A stretch of DNA of 64,000 nt from Flectonema sp. DT1601 (Eukaryota; Euglenozoa; Diplonemea; Diplonemida; Diplonemidae), in NCBI GenBank assembly GCA_964019425.1, contig OZ025787.1, positions 1-64,000 on the forward strand, read 5' to 3'. Shown in pieces: positions 20,782-31,918 of the stretch. How positions within the stretch are numbered: the first letter of the stretch is position 1; each line of letters begins with the position of its first letter. The translations under genes were made by a program, and so were the position numbers. Under the pieces are notes generated by a model. The model had not been told where the DNA came from and did no database searches. It saw only the letters and a list, made by a program, of their open reading frames with translations.

Positions 20782-22508
20782 TCATCGCATGTTCACAGGT
20801 GCTAATGACCGTTTTTGCATCGCCGATGGAGTTGGTAAATTGCCGTAACTATGCGGCTGCGGTTTGTAAGCTATCTTTTCAGGGCGCGTGAATTGCGTCG
20901 GGTGCGGCAAAGCAGGCGGCAGTCGGGTGTTGATTTTTGCAAGAGGCTGCGAGGGAATTATTTTAGGTGGAGCAGGAGATGGAGGTGCAGATAATCCAGA
21001 ACTGATGTGGTGCTGCACTCGAGGTACTCTCACTAAGTGAGGATTACGGATGTTGACATTGTGGTGGTTGACGTTGTGACCAATCATACCCTGAAGCTCT
21101 CGTTCTTTCATTAATTCTCGTTGTCGAAGGGAATCGGAGACTCCATCTGATTGGTTTCTCATTTGATGAGAATTTGGAGGTTTGAAGTGCATATTCCGCC
21201 GCAATGCCTCATTTTGAGCCATAAAGGGATCAGCATGAAGCTTTCTCTGAACTCCATGAGTCGGGGGCAACATCGACTGCTGAGAAGGCAGCACTCGTGG
21301 AAGAGAAGTTCTGGGAGTTGGATTTTTGAAGTCTCCGAACTCTCGTCTTATTGCCTCCCTGTTCGATTGTCTTTCGGTTTCAATCGTAGTATCGATCCTT
21401 TTCGATACCTCGTTGGGGTTGTCATCCCTCTTCAATGCAACCTCCTCTTGATTCACATCCCCCTCTGAAGACATCTTTACGTACCCTGGCAGCAATTTAT
21501 GCCTCAACATTTGTTCGCTATAAGCCGCTGGCGCTCCTGCTGCTCCACTTACCCATTGCCCTAACCTTTTACGTACTATTGGAGCAGATAATATCTGTCC
21601 GAGTAGCAGTCTCTGTCTTGGGTCTCTAACAAGAATCTTGTGGACAAATATCCGCAGTTCCTGCGTGTAGAAAGAAGGCGGCGGCTCAAAGTGGACGCGA
21701 AGCTGTGTTTCGTGTTGAAAACTGTGCGCAATCACAATGACTATTAAAGTATTTGAGTTGAAAACAAAAACGCAACATACAATCTTTGTCATCAGGGACT
21801 TCATATCGCTGGCGTTAAAAGGATGCTTCAGCGTCATCATCTCGTAAAGAACAACTCCAAGAGCCCAGACGTCACTGTTTTAAATTAGTTTAAATATTTG
21901 GAGTGAGATTTACTTCTCCCCTATGGGGACAAACGAGTCCATTGTGGAGCATACCTTCGAGTGTCATAGGGTTTTTCCTGCACAAGTTCAGGTGAGAGGT
22001 AGTAGGGCGTACCAACAAAAGTATGCGCTTGATCGAATGTATTTTGCAGTTCTCGAGCAACACCAAAGTCACCGACTTTAATAATCCCTTGGGAAGTCAG
22101 AAAGATATTTTGTGTTTTAATATCGCGGTGGAGGATGTGCTTCTGATGGATCGCATTGACCGCGAGACAGATCTGAATAAACCAGTCGAGGATAACATTC
22201 TCACGAAGATGCCCGCGGCTAACTTTTAGCTTGCTAGCTAAGTCTCCAGCCTCTGCGTATTCCATCACAATGCAAAGGTGGTCACTCCGTCTTGCTAAGA
22301 ATGAATCGACGTAATTTATAATATTCGGGTGCTTTAACGAGCTCAGTACACGAGCTTCATTCAACGCCTGCTTCCTCTCTTTCCTCGACATGTTAGCAAG
22401 ATCAATCTGTTTCATGACGTAATGAGTTCCATCTTCGTTGTGTTTCATTAGATAACAGGCGCCCATATTCCCCTTCCCAATGTTCTTAATCTTAGTGTAC
22501 TTGTCCAT
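20782..22508 (-). CDS. NIMA-related (NEK) serine/threonine kinase, three exons
   Basis: Spliced product 522 residues from ATG 22508. Introns at 21875-21954 (80 nt, GTATGC..AACAG) and 21703-21780 (78 nt, GTATGT..ACACAG). The second is a multiple of three without a stop, so it can be missed. The kinase domain starts at residue 4 (YTKIKNIGKGNMGACYLM), with VMKQ for the ATP lysine, LHRDIKTQNIFL for the catalytic loop, GDFGVAREL for the Mg loop and GTPYYLSPEL. Removing intron 2 joins LMTKI to LRVHFEPPPSFY, which restores the usual NEK pattern. The C-terminal 270 residues are basic and Pro/Gln/His-rich without a domain. NEKs act in cell cycle, centrosome and cilium control; the exact subfamily is unclear. 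Confidence 0.93.
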
Positions 22509-23321
22509 TAGATATGTGGCTGTTAGTACTTATCTCTTCATAATTATGATGTGTCGCGGAGGGTCGGTAATTACCGAGCCCGACCTATTCTGTGAAATAA
22601 ATTTAGAACTTCAGAGAGATCATTTGTGAATCAGTTTCGAAATCAACTTCTTTGAGATTGCGATAATCCTCATCTTACGATGCTGTGTTAAATAAGAAAT
22701 TATTTTCAACTTTGGAGAAAATACCAACAACAAACAAAACAAAGCAGCAGAGCAAGGTGTAATGTAATGTAATTAAATTAAGGGGAGACACCAACTGGTT
22801 ATTAATAATCCACCAATAGGATGGATTTGTTATGTTTTTTTAGGTTAATGAGCAACGAAGGGGACGGTAAATTAAGTAGAATGGGATTTCGTTACGTTTC
22901 TTTTTATGCTGCTCAGTGAGGACACTTAAAAAAAGATTAAGAAACAGAAACGAATAAATTACTTGTCAGCAGGTTGCTTCACAAGGGCAGATCAACTAAT
23001 CGAGTTAGAAGTTGCTTAAAATAATAAAAAGGTGATTATTGTTCTCAACTCACAAATATAAAAAAATAATCGCAGCTACTGTCTCACTCAAGCTTGCGGG
23101 CGATCAAATAATTTTAATGGGCAAACCTAACTAACTAACTAATAGGAATGATTGTTTACTTCACTTCCTATGAGAGTATAAGAATAAGAGATCGACTATC
23201 TCTGTACGCTAAACTTTATTAAAGTCACGACTCAGCGTATTTGATTGGCGACTCTCAGACCGAACATGTCAACTCGAAGAGTCGGATCGATGAGATGAAA
23301 TCATTTATCTGATTCCAGTAA
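22509..23321. other. Intergenic spacer with no recognised feature
   Basis: About 810 bases between the glycosyltransferase stop and the NEK start. AT-rich with short A and AAT runs; nothing further can be assigned. Confidence 0.5.
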
Positions 23322-25427
23322 TCAATCAAATCGAATTCCGTTGGTTCTATCGAGAAGTTCATCAGCGCAGTCTTCCCTATTGAGCCACATCACTTTCTCA
23401 TCAGGTTTGATATCAAGAGTAGACATAACTGTTGGAGGGATTGGATGATCATCTGGAAACTTTTCAAGAAGACCTTCGAAGTCTTGTGGGCGATCCAGTT
23501 TCAAGTGATGAACTAAAATAGGTCTCTGACTGTAAGGAGCTGATAGGATAGAATCCATTACTTTCTTTGTTGCTTCTGGTACGATACCACATTCAGAAAT
23601 GTTATTCGTCCTGATAGCAGCCTCCCAAAACCACATCCCGGGCATCATGTCTTCGAATGCGAAGTCAGTAAAGTTTTCAGCTATTTGAGAGTCACGTATC
23701 CAATGTACCAAATCAAAACTTAAAGTAATACACGGACCACCAGTTCTAAAGAGCTGCGGGAAGTCTGGATGCCAACCAGCTCTCCCGAAGTAAACGCGAG
23801 GAACGCTGAAGGATTGCAAATTTAGAGATATTATATTCAGCCGGTAGTAAGCATCATCATCTCCTTTCATAACGTAATCCGTTTGAAAATGATCAGCAAC
23901 GTACGCAAACCATGCGTATGTCTTACGTGACATACCAACAAGTCTGGAGAGTGACTTTCTCTCAAAGACGTCATCGCTTCCTTTTTTGATATTGCCGCCT
24001 TCTTTAACATCAAAATAAATAATATCCTTGTGCTTCCTCGCTTCCTGAAGCAAATATCGGGAAGGTTCGTAGTCATGTGCCGGGTGTCGCGCCAATAAGT
24101 ATTTTATCAAAACAGTAGCATCTGGAGACCTGTGATAATTCCAAACTGAGCGATACTTAAAAAATGAACTCCGCTGCAAGTTTCTGAGACCCGCAGAGCG
24201 AAAAGTATCTGCCCCGGCGATGCCGAATACGAGAACCCAGGGGCGGAAAGTATCGGCTTCACTTGGGAACATTGCGGTGTCAACTATTGAATTAATCCTT
24301 GGAGGAATACGGATCTTCCTTCGATCTTTTGTGTGAATAAAAAAAGTTGGATCAATTACATATGAAGGAGATAGTTCTCGAGGATCAGACAACAGATTCC
24401 CATCAGGTCTTGGATCAGGAGTCGGAAACGGTTTGTACTGCAGTGGAGTCGCAGTGATCTCCGTACTGAATGATCGATGCATCTGAGCCGGCCACAGATT
24501 CTGATAAAGTGACTTTCTGAGTCCAGTACCTGTATTGTTCTTCTCGTTAAACCACCAATTCGACAAAACGTTCAAATTCTTCCACGGAGCAATTTTGTAG
24601 CTGAAAATCTTAATTTCACTCTGTCGCATTTTCCAGAAGATGGGATCCTCACCAGTGTACAGCAGTGAGTTTGCAGAGAAACGGAACCCGAAATCGTGCC
24701 AATAGTTTCCGCTGTAGAGTTCATTCAAATGATTGTAGGCCCCGACACTGAGGGTGTCTTCGTCAAACTCTGGACGCTCATGAAGAGCGATCTGCCGCGG
24801 ATGGAAGACTAAAACAGAAGTTCCGAAGGAGGGTACCCAGTTGGTTCCGTTATAGTCTAACGTTGCAGCGATTCTTGCAGGAGGAGGGACTTGCATTGTT
24901 AACAGAGGAGTAATGTCACCAGCGATGTAGCTGCCGACATCAATAAATACAATTGTGTGAATCGAGTAGTGTTCTCCCATGTCCCATAATCGGAATTTCG
25001 CAAATTCACGGAGACTGGACGAACCTGGAGTATGCTCATCTAGTCTGACGGTGCAGATTCCCCAGCCAATTTCTAATAGTCGAGTTCTGTGTTCCAATGA
25101 GAGGGGCTCTCCTTCAACTTCTAAAACTATAGGAGAGAATTGAACCTTAGAAAATGCTTTCGCCTGTTTTAACATCTTTTCAAGCGATCTAATCGACCCG
25201 TCTTCCCTGCTGTACGCCATCGACCACAAAGTTACTCTATATCTGAAGTACTTCCTCGCATCGACATTCTCACAAGCTGGTCCCCTTTTCCTATTTTTTC
25301 TCATCATTCGTACTTCCGTAATACGCCGAGTTTTTGTAATTAAAACATCATGTCCTGCTGGCTCCTGTACCCAAATAACCAACAGAAGTAGTGCGATCAC
25401 TACCGTAATGCAAGCCCTTCTGGACAT
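23322..25427 (-). CDS. Type II membrane double glycosyltransferase: GT8-like plus GT31-like domains
   Basis: 701 residues from ATG 25427, one exon. A short basic tail and a transmembrane helix at residues 7-21 give Golgi type II topology. The first half (about 60-300) resembles GT8/glycogenin-like transferases: LREFAKFRLWDMGEHY, then VFIDVGSYIAGDITPLL, where GT8 enzymes have a DxD metal site. Here it reads DVG. The second half (about 395-620) is a GT31 beta-1,3-galactosyltransferase-type domain: KYRSVWNYH, HKDIIYFDVKEGG, YVMKGDDDAYYRL with the DDD metal site near residue 523, and FEDMMPGMW. The GT31 domain looks competent; the GT8-like domain may have altered or lost metal binding. It probably builds a glycan on secreted or surface proteins. 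Confidence 0.88.
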   Translation of the reverse strand: MSRRACITVVIALLLLVIWVQEPAGHDVLITKTRRITEVRMMRKNRKRGPACENVDARKYFRYRVTLWSMAYSREDGSIRSLEKMLKQAKAFSKVQFSPIVLEVEGEPLSLEHRTRLLEIGWGICTVRLDEHTPGSSSLREFAKFRLWDMGEHYSIHTIVFIDVGSYIAGDITPLLTMQVPPPARIAATLDYNGTNWVPSFGTSVLVFHPRQIALHERPEFDEDTLSVGAYNHLNELYSGNYWHDFGFRFSANSLLYTGEDPIFWKMRQSEIKIFSYKIAPWKNLNVLSNWWFNEKNNTGTGLRKSLYQNLWPAQMHRSFSTEITATPLQYKPFPTPDPRPDGNLLSDPRELSPSYVIDPTFFIHTKDRRKIRIPPRINSIVDTAMFPSEADTFRPWVLVFGIAGADTFRSAGLRNLQRSSFFKYRSVWNYHRSPDATVLIKYLLARHPAHDYEPSRYLLQEARKHKDIIYFDVKEGGNIKKGSDDVFERKSLSRLVGMSRKTYAWFAYVADHFQTDYVMKGDDDAYYRLNIISLNLQSFSVPRVYFGRAGWHPDFPQLFRTGGPCITLSFDLVHWIRDSQIAENFTDFAFEDMMPGMWFWEAAIRTNNISECGIVPEATKKVMDSILSAPYSQRPILVHHLKLDRPQDFEGLLEKFPDDHPIPPTVMSTLDIKPDEKVMWLNREDCADELLDRTNGIRFD

Positions 25428-26020
25428 ATCGGTTTGGAAACTGAGAAGTGTAACTCAACAGAACAAGAATAACAACTAAATAGTTCAACCGGACACACCG
25501 TATTCGTGAATCTCATTGTTGTTGTTGGTAGCTGTTTAATGTCATTTACTGAATCGAATCACATTAGAAGTAGGTTTACACTTTATATCCTCCCCACGTG
25601 GATGCAGCGACTCGAGAAAGAAAATGGCACCGCAGTTATTCTCTAAAATAATTTAAAAAAAAAAAAACAGAATAAGAAAGAAAAAAAAACATTAATTACC
25701 TTCGCAGTAAGCAACGTAATGCTGCGACGTAAAATAGAAAAAAAAAAAACGAATTTAACTGGAAACAAAAAGCATCAGTCTTCTAATTAATAAACGACGT
25801 GACTATTTCACCGAATCACTCGTTTGACAGAACACTAATAACAAGTGACGCTTTCAGGTAAAGGTAAGGATAATCCCAGTCAGCAATCACATATTTGGTT
25901 TCACCAACTCTCAAAGTGAAGAAGGGCAACAGACCTGACATCATAAGAGGAAGATGTTTGTGTACAATAATAAACATCAGAAAATTAATTAAAAAACCCT
26001 CCTGCCATACACAGAGATTA
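25428..26020. other. Intergenic spacer with A-rich tracts
   Basis: About 590 bases upstream of the glycosyltransferase. Several A9-A12 tracts are present near 25650-25750. No gene or RNA is seen. Confidence 0.5.
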
Positions 26021-28529
26021 CTAGTCCCAGTCAGCAGCATCATCTCTGCGGTAGAAGTACATGTACCCAAATCCGAATGGCGGGTTCTCAGATTCCGCAA
26101 CTTTCTCGTCGTTATAAAAATACCACTTCCCTCCCTTCTTAATGTGAGCAACATAATGTCCACAGGTTGTGTTTTTGCCAACGTGGGAGACGAAAGCAAC
26201 GAGAGAGTACTTCCCCTCACCATCCTCACACGGAGCCTCTGGTGGGGGTCCTGATGACTGATTTGTTTCTTCTTCCCCATTGTCATCAGGGTGGCTGAAT
26301 AGCCAGTCTGCCGCACGATCAGGGCTCATAGAAGTGTTTTTCAAAGCTTTCTTAACCTGCTTCTCAGTGAAACCTAATCCCATCAATAATTGAACATCTT
26401 CATCAGAAAATTCCACACTCGAACTAACGGCCGATTGACTTTCTTTAGGAGGCTCAGCAAAGTCGTCATCACCCATGTGTTGAAGAACCCATTCCATGGC
26501 AGCTTCCATCGATGAATTCTTAACTGCCAGACAAGCTTTCTTCACACCGTTAACATTGAAATCCATTGAAAGTAACTGCGCCATTATTGTCTCATCAGGT
26601 TCGATTTCTGGCTCCTTCTTCTTTTCACCTGCAGGTAGCTCTTCTTCACCAGCCTGTAGTGTATCGCTTCCCTTTAATGCAGAAAGGTCTAATGTTTCCG
26701 GCATTGGAACGACCACTTCCATTTTCTTCAGTTCCCAGGTCTCAGTCACGAAGTATCGCTGCAGGTAGGTGACGAAGTAACGAGGAAAGGTTTTCATGCG
26801 GCTGGTTTTCGTTGCGGTTGTCGTGTCTTTCAAAGCACTACTGTAGAAGTCGTTGATCGTTCCTGTTTTGGGATGTCGAATAGTAAGAAATCAAGTTAAG
26901 TGTTGAATAAAAGTAACAATACACAAATCACATACCTGGCGCAAGATATCTCGACAAGAGTGACTGCAATTGAACTTCGGGGATGACAGGTTCGTCTTTT
27001 TCGTCTTTTTTGCCCTCAGCCTCGTCCTGTTTAACCTTCTCTTTGTATGCTGCAACTTCAGAAGCGTTTACTGCAGCGTCCAATGGAATGTGCAGTCCAA
27101 GCATTCTCTCTTTCGAAGTAGCGTAGCGTACCTTTTTGGTAGTGTTACATGAAATCCGTTCGATGGACTCGAACTCAAACAGCGAACTGAGTCGTTTAGA
27201 TCCCGTAAGACGAGGAGCCTCTGCGTGTTCCGATCTTGTTAGTGTCTCAACCAAGTGATTAAAATACTCCTGAGCGTCTTGTTGTCTGGAGCTGCTGAAC
27301 TCAGGGTGATTCTTACCGAAGAGTTTCTTAAACATGTTTGGGCGAACTTGGTAGGAAGGATTGTCGTTTTCACCCTCTTTTGAATGCTTACCGCTACACA
27401 GACCAGATATTAACTTCGCCATTTGAGCAACGTGATCGTTTGGGATATCGTCCGGGGCAGTCATAAAAACCGCTTCGCTGTTATTGTAGTACCTCTCAGC
27501 CACTTCTGGAAGCGCAGCAAGGCATTGCATCACAGATGCGATGTAGCAGCTGTTACCAATGTTTGTAAGTCCCTGGAAGCCTGGTCCGAAGACTGGAGGG
27601 AGTTCTTTGTTTCCTTCGAGAATAGCAAACGAGTCGTGGTTGATATTAAATTCAACGCAGAGCTCAGAAGTTGTCTTCACAGTCTTCTCTTGTTTCATAA
27701 TATCAATTCCTAAGTTAGCGAGATGCTCTGCTAGTTTCGGATCTCTACACGATCTGTCTTCAGCATATGAAAACACGTCACCTCCCTGTGGAGTGATAGT
27801 TCCCAACTTTACTGCCAGCGGGTACTTCTTTCCCGTGTTTTCAAAATGAACAAGAGCACCTCCGGATCCTCCGCTGCCATCGGCGTACTTTCTGCCACCT
27901 CCAATATGACCAGTTGATAAGTTTAACCACAAGTTATCTTTGGTACCAAATTCTTGGCATTTCCACTGTGACGGGTCCGGAGAAACCTTCGGAGGGTCAG
28001 ATATCTGAACCAAGTCAGCAGCATAAACACTATCAGTCACAGCCTCATCGTCTTCCCAAGCGAGTACATCATCCTTGTAGGAAGCTCCATCTGATTTTAT
28101 AATTGCATTGCAGGCATCAACGACAACAGTCGGAAGGTCATCTACTAAAGGTACTTTCTTAATACCATCCGCAGTTACAATTGCGAGAGAGTGGTCCTTG
28201 ACGATATCGAACTGAGGTCCGGCAGTGAAACCACCCTCAACTCCAATTGCCATCTTAGTAGGGTCCGGAATGTCTTCTTTTGGTTTGAAGACTTTATGAA
28301 ACTTCTCGTGGAGGTACAACGTGTTACCGTTTCCTGAAGAGTCAGCTTCCACTCGGTCTCTTGCGAAGCCATACCAGGATGCCAAACTGACAAAAAGCCC
28401 TTCCTCGCAAAATGGATTTTCGAAAGAAAAAGCACATTCATCTTTATAAACTCTGTCAAACTGCGTAGGTGCTTTTACGGCCTTCATTCCAGCACGGATG
28501 GCCGCGAGGTCTGTCTCAGACACCGTCAT
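26021..28529 (-). CDS. USP5: Ubiquitin carboxyl-terminal hydrolase, USP5/isopeptidase T type
   Basis: Spliced product 811 residues from ATG 28529, close to human USP5. One 73-nt intron at 26863-26935 (GTATGT..AACAG); splicing joins YLAPG to TINDFYSSALKD. Order: N-terminal UBP-like region (YKDECAFSFENPF), ZnF-UBP fold at about 189-260, USP catalytic core with Cys328 in LTNIGNSCYIASV, two UBA domains (LLSMDFNVNGVKKACLA and LLMGLGFTEKQVKKAL), and the His box CGHYVAHIKKGGKWYFYND. The enzyme dismantles unanchored polyubiquitin. Catalytic Cys and His and both UBAs look intact. By comparison with human USP5, only the first of four zinc ligands of ZnF-UBP survives (WKCQEF; then GGGRKY and GSGGALVHF), although the ubiquitin-contacting Arg of GRKY remains. 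Confidence 0.95.
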
Positions 28530-29929
28530 TTAGTGTGTTTGTTCGAATTCTTCTAAAATATAATTATGCGCACGAAGTAATTCCTTCAATTAACTCACAA
28601 CTTGTATTAATTTACTACGAATCTTATTTTTTATTTTACCTGTGAAAAGGATGAGTTTGATAAATTCTGACTTGGATTATGAATTCCCAAATTCGGCAAC
28701 TCCCGCAACCTCACACATCATGGTATTGATATTTGAGTCTAGCATTCGTTCTGAAACAAGGATTTTGTTGTTATTTTAAGTAAGAAGCGGTAGTGGTGGT
28801 GATGTTCTTATTTCATGCAAAAATCTATCATTTCCATTGTGCTCAACTAACGCAATTCCCATGTCATACACGTCGGCGGCTACTGTTAAAGTATCCACCA
28901 ACTTATCTTCCGAGAACCTTTAATGTAATCGAAATAGATGTTCCGTTATCGACAGATGTTTGTGGGTTTGACGGTATCCTTGAAGAGCTTTAAGCAGTGG
29001 AAAAGTAATAGAGAAGACGATTGCAAGAACATCCATCCACCAAAGTAGTTAAACACCACCGTTCTTACAAAAAAATATAAAAAAAAAAAGGAAGAAATAA
29101 ATAATGAAAAAAAAGAAAATATGAATAATAAAGAGAAACCCCCAAAAGGAAGAGAAATAACATTCCGTTGTCTCCGTTTTTTAAAATGGACACACGGAGC
29201 TTCCATGTCCAGAGTCACGATTTAAGAAGGCTAACTTTGCTTCTTAATTTGGAGCAAAATACGAGTCGGAGACCGCACCGGAGTTATAGTTTCTTCCATT
29301 GTAACGATAAAAATAAAAAAAAAATGAAGTAAAAAAAAACAACGAGAAGTTACTACCACAGCCATCAACTCTCATCAGGAGTAGCAGTAAAGTAAAAACG
29401 TTCGTCCGCTGAGTCTCACCGGGGCTGGAAATAGAGAGAGCTGGTTCAGCTGTATTCAATTCGCTACACAATAAAATTATATTCATTATAATAATATCAC
29501 AACACACACAGTGGCCAAGTGATGATGACTGAAATACCTAAACTATGAAATGTTTCTCATGATGAGATTATTTATCTTAGTCAGGTATCAAAGACTTCAC
29601 TTCAGGGGAAATATTTAGAGGGATAATTGTTGTTTCCTAACCAAGTGCTCCCTGTACACAACGATATGTTGCACTACAGTACGTTGGAATTAAAAAAAAA
29701 CAATTGAAACCGATAACATCAAACGGAACTTATCCTTGCAAGACGGCCTGCGATAGCTTCGCAGCACATAACAGTTGCCGCCAACGAGGTACCAAATGAG
29801 TTGCTCTGCGTTTAATTCGACTCTCGCCAGGTCACATCATGAGGAGGAGGGGGGACAAGTTCCTTAACAACTGTAATTTTGTAAAAGCCACAACTTAGGG
29901 AGAGGGAACGGAAAGGTGGTTGAACTCCC
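28530..29929. other. Intergenic spacer with no recognised gene
   Basis: 1.4 kb of AT-rich sequence between the first DOMON gene stop and the USP5 start. A-rich, low-complexity patches lie at about 29070-29150 and 29300-29340. No conserved frame, RNA or element ends could be supported. Confidence 0.5.
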
Positions 29930-30649
29930 CTAACAATTTTGAAGGGTAATGTTTTGTGATCCAGCAAACATGTGATGCTGCCAGTTAAGTCCAACCTGAC
30001 CAACACCCAAAGAGTACGCGACATTTATCATCATTCCCTTAAACAGTGGCATGTCGTATGAACTGTTGGTCTGCAGATCACGGAAGTAACGGGCAAAAAT
30101 TAAATTTCCAACAATAAGTTGGTCCTGTACTACGATCGATGGAAGTGGAGCACGGGCAGGTGGACCAGGTTGGGTTGTAATAACCATGTCTTGAACACCT
30201 CTTCTGTCGAAAGCGACGACATCAATTCCATACATGTGGCCAATTGATGAGTTGTGAACATTTCTAAATCCAACAGCACCGTAGCCTGATGATGTAGTGG
30301 CGGCACTGATACGAATGGCTGGCTTGTAGAACGGAGTGGAATAACCCAATTCGTAAGTGATGTTCATAACACCACCTGGGGCTGCAACTGCGAAGAATGG
30401 ACCGCAAGTTGGAGTAAACGTGCGTACCTGTGGTTCATTAATGGTTTTAGGTTCTTCAATCACATCTGTTGAATCCGGGAAGACATTTGAAGATAAGATG
30501 GTCATGAAGAGAGCAATCGCTCCCATAAGTACCAAACCAGCTACGATCGCAACGACCTTTCCCACTCTCGGGCTCTCCTCTTCCTCTGGCATCGGCTTCT
30601 CCACTTCGAACTCCTTGACGGTGATTTCCAAGTTGTTTGACTGCTGCAT
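29930..30649 (-). CDS. DOMON-like single-pass membrane protein, paralog A
   Basis: 239 residues from ATG 30649. A cytosolic acidic tail of about 30 residues precedes one transmembrane helix (VVAIVAGLVLMGAIALFMTIL), giving a type II protein with a 180-residue outer domain. That domain has the DOMON pattern: SSGYGAVGFR, GHMYGIDVVAFDRRG, IFARYFRDL and a final beta strand with an amphipathic GQVGLNWQHHMF. DOMON domains bind haem or sugars in redox and adhesion proteins; I see no CXXC or obvious haem pair, so the ligand is unknown. Two sequons lie in NVHNSS and TNSS. The C-terminal 120 residues are identical to paralog B at 34715. Confidence 0.75.
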   Translation of the reverse strand: MQQSNNLEITVKEFEVEKPMPEEEESPRVGKVVAIVAGLVLMGAIALFMTILSSNVFPDSTDVIEEPKTINEPQVRTFTPTCGPFFAVAAPGGVMNITYELGYSTPFYKPAIRISAATTSSGYGAVGFRNVHNSSIGHMYGIDVVAFDRRGVQDMVITTQPGPPARAPLPSIVVQDQLIVGNLIFARYFRDLQTNSSYDMPLFKGMMINVAYSLGVGQVGLNWQHHMFAGSQNITLQNC

Positions 30650-31861
30650 TTTGTGAAAGTTAGAAGTTAAGTGTCTGGAGAAATGGAATTAAATTATTTC
30701 GGCAGATCCTAAAAATGTTTCATAACGTGATACTTAAAGTGGAGAGAGAAGCTACCAAACGCTCGCTGAAATTACCTTTGGGTGAGAACTGCAGAGTTCG
30801 ACGATTTAAGAATAGTGGGTAGAAGAAGTCAAGCTGCTATTCGGAGGGATAAATAAATATTACGAGAAGAAGCTCAAAAGAGAAAAATACGCAGCAAAGC
30901 GCAAAATCGACCGCACGGAATAGGTCGTGTGGGAGGTGCATCTACTTATCCTTTCTAACCATGACTACCTTAACCAAGTCTTCCGTCCCAGGAGTTGGGG
31001 TCTTCTTCGAGCAACACGGAAACAGATTTGAGTGCCGAAATGGAAGGCAGAGAGGATGTGAAAAGAAAATGGTGCAGACCAACGCAGAATGTAAGTGGCA
31101 TAGATTAGATAGACAAGTCAGCTACAAGTCCCCACATCCACAATAATACAAAACTTACACCAGCAGGGGTCCCAAGTGAGTATTACTTCGTGTGTTCGGA
31201 TTCTTTTCCGCCCACTGGGTGTGCACTTCAATATATTTCAACGCGCTCGTCACCCTCATCAAGTAAACTCACACACACCTTTTCCCTTTTTCAATTTTTC
31301 GAAATGCAAGAAAAAAAAAATAAATAAATTTACCTCCCTTTTTTAGGATTTTTTTTTTTTTTTTTTTTGCGACTCAAGTCAATTGATCGCGTGATTCCAC
31401 AAATTCCTTTTTGTTTTGGACTCTTACTGAGCTCCACTTCTTCCTACATTTGGTAAGTCTCCAATTTCGCACAAAAGATTTAAAACAGATGACCATGTTT
31501 AATCGTAAACGGTCAGAAACAGGATTGCTAATGAAGTTCTTAAAACCAGGCCACGGGGACATCGCAAACCTTTTGTGCGGACTTGGAGGATTCCCACTCT
31601 CCCCTTGTGCATTTAAATTTCTATGTTCAAAAAAAAAAAAAAAAAAAAAAAGAAATATAGTTCCCTTACGAATACAGGTTAGAAATAGAAAAGCCGTCCC
31701 AATATTATCTACGAGTGAAGTGATACCAGGTTCGGGCAAAAGACGGACCCTTCTAACTTAGAATATGAGTTTGTTAAAAAAAAAAGTGCACCTAATCAAG
31801 ATGCAAAAAAGAAAAGGTAAAAAAACATATTATTCTGCTGTTCCATTTCACACTGCACGTA

Positions 31862-31918
31862 GTCTTATACTACTTGACCCCTCAGGCCTTCATTAGTAAG
31901 TTCCGTAACTTCATTCTG
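31862..31918 (+). repeat. 60-bp dispersed repeat, copy 1 (copy 2 at 33385-33446)
   Basis: TCTTATACTACTTGACCCCT followed by AGGCCTTCATTAGTAAGTTC matches 33385-33446 with about a dozen differences, including in the following ACTTCATTCT block. The second copy abuts the dispersed repeat at 33477, so both may be parts of one larger element. Confidence 0.7.

Noticed and set aside
31374-31761. Frames of 116-121 residues on both strands around a poly(A) run
   Set aside because: Low complexity, mirror images of each other, no family resemblance.
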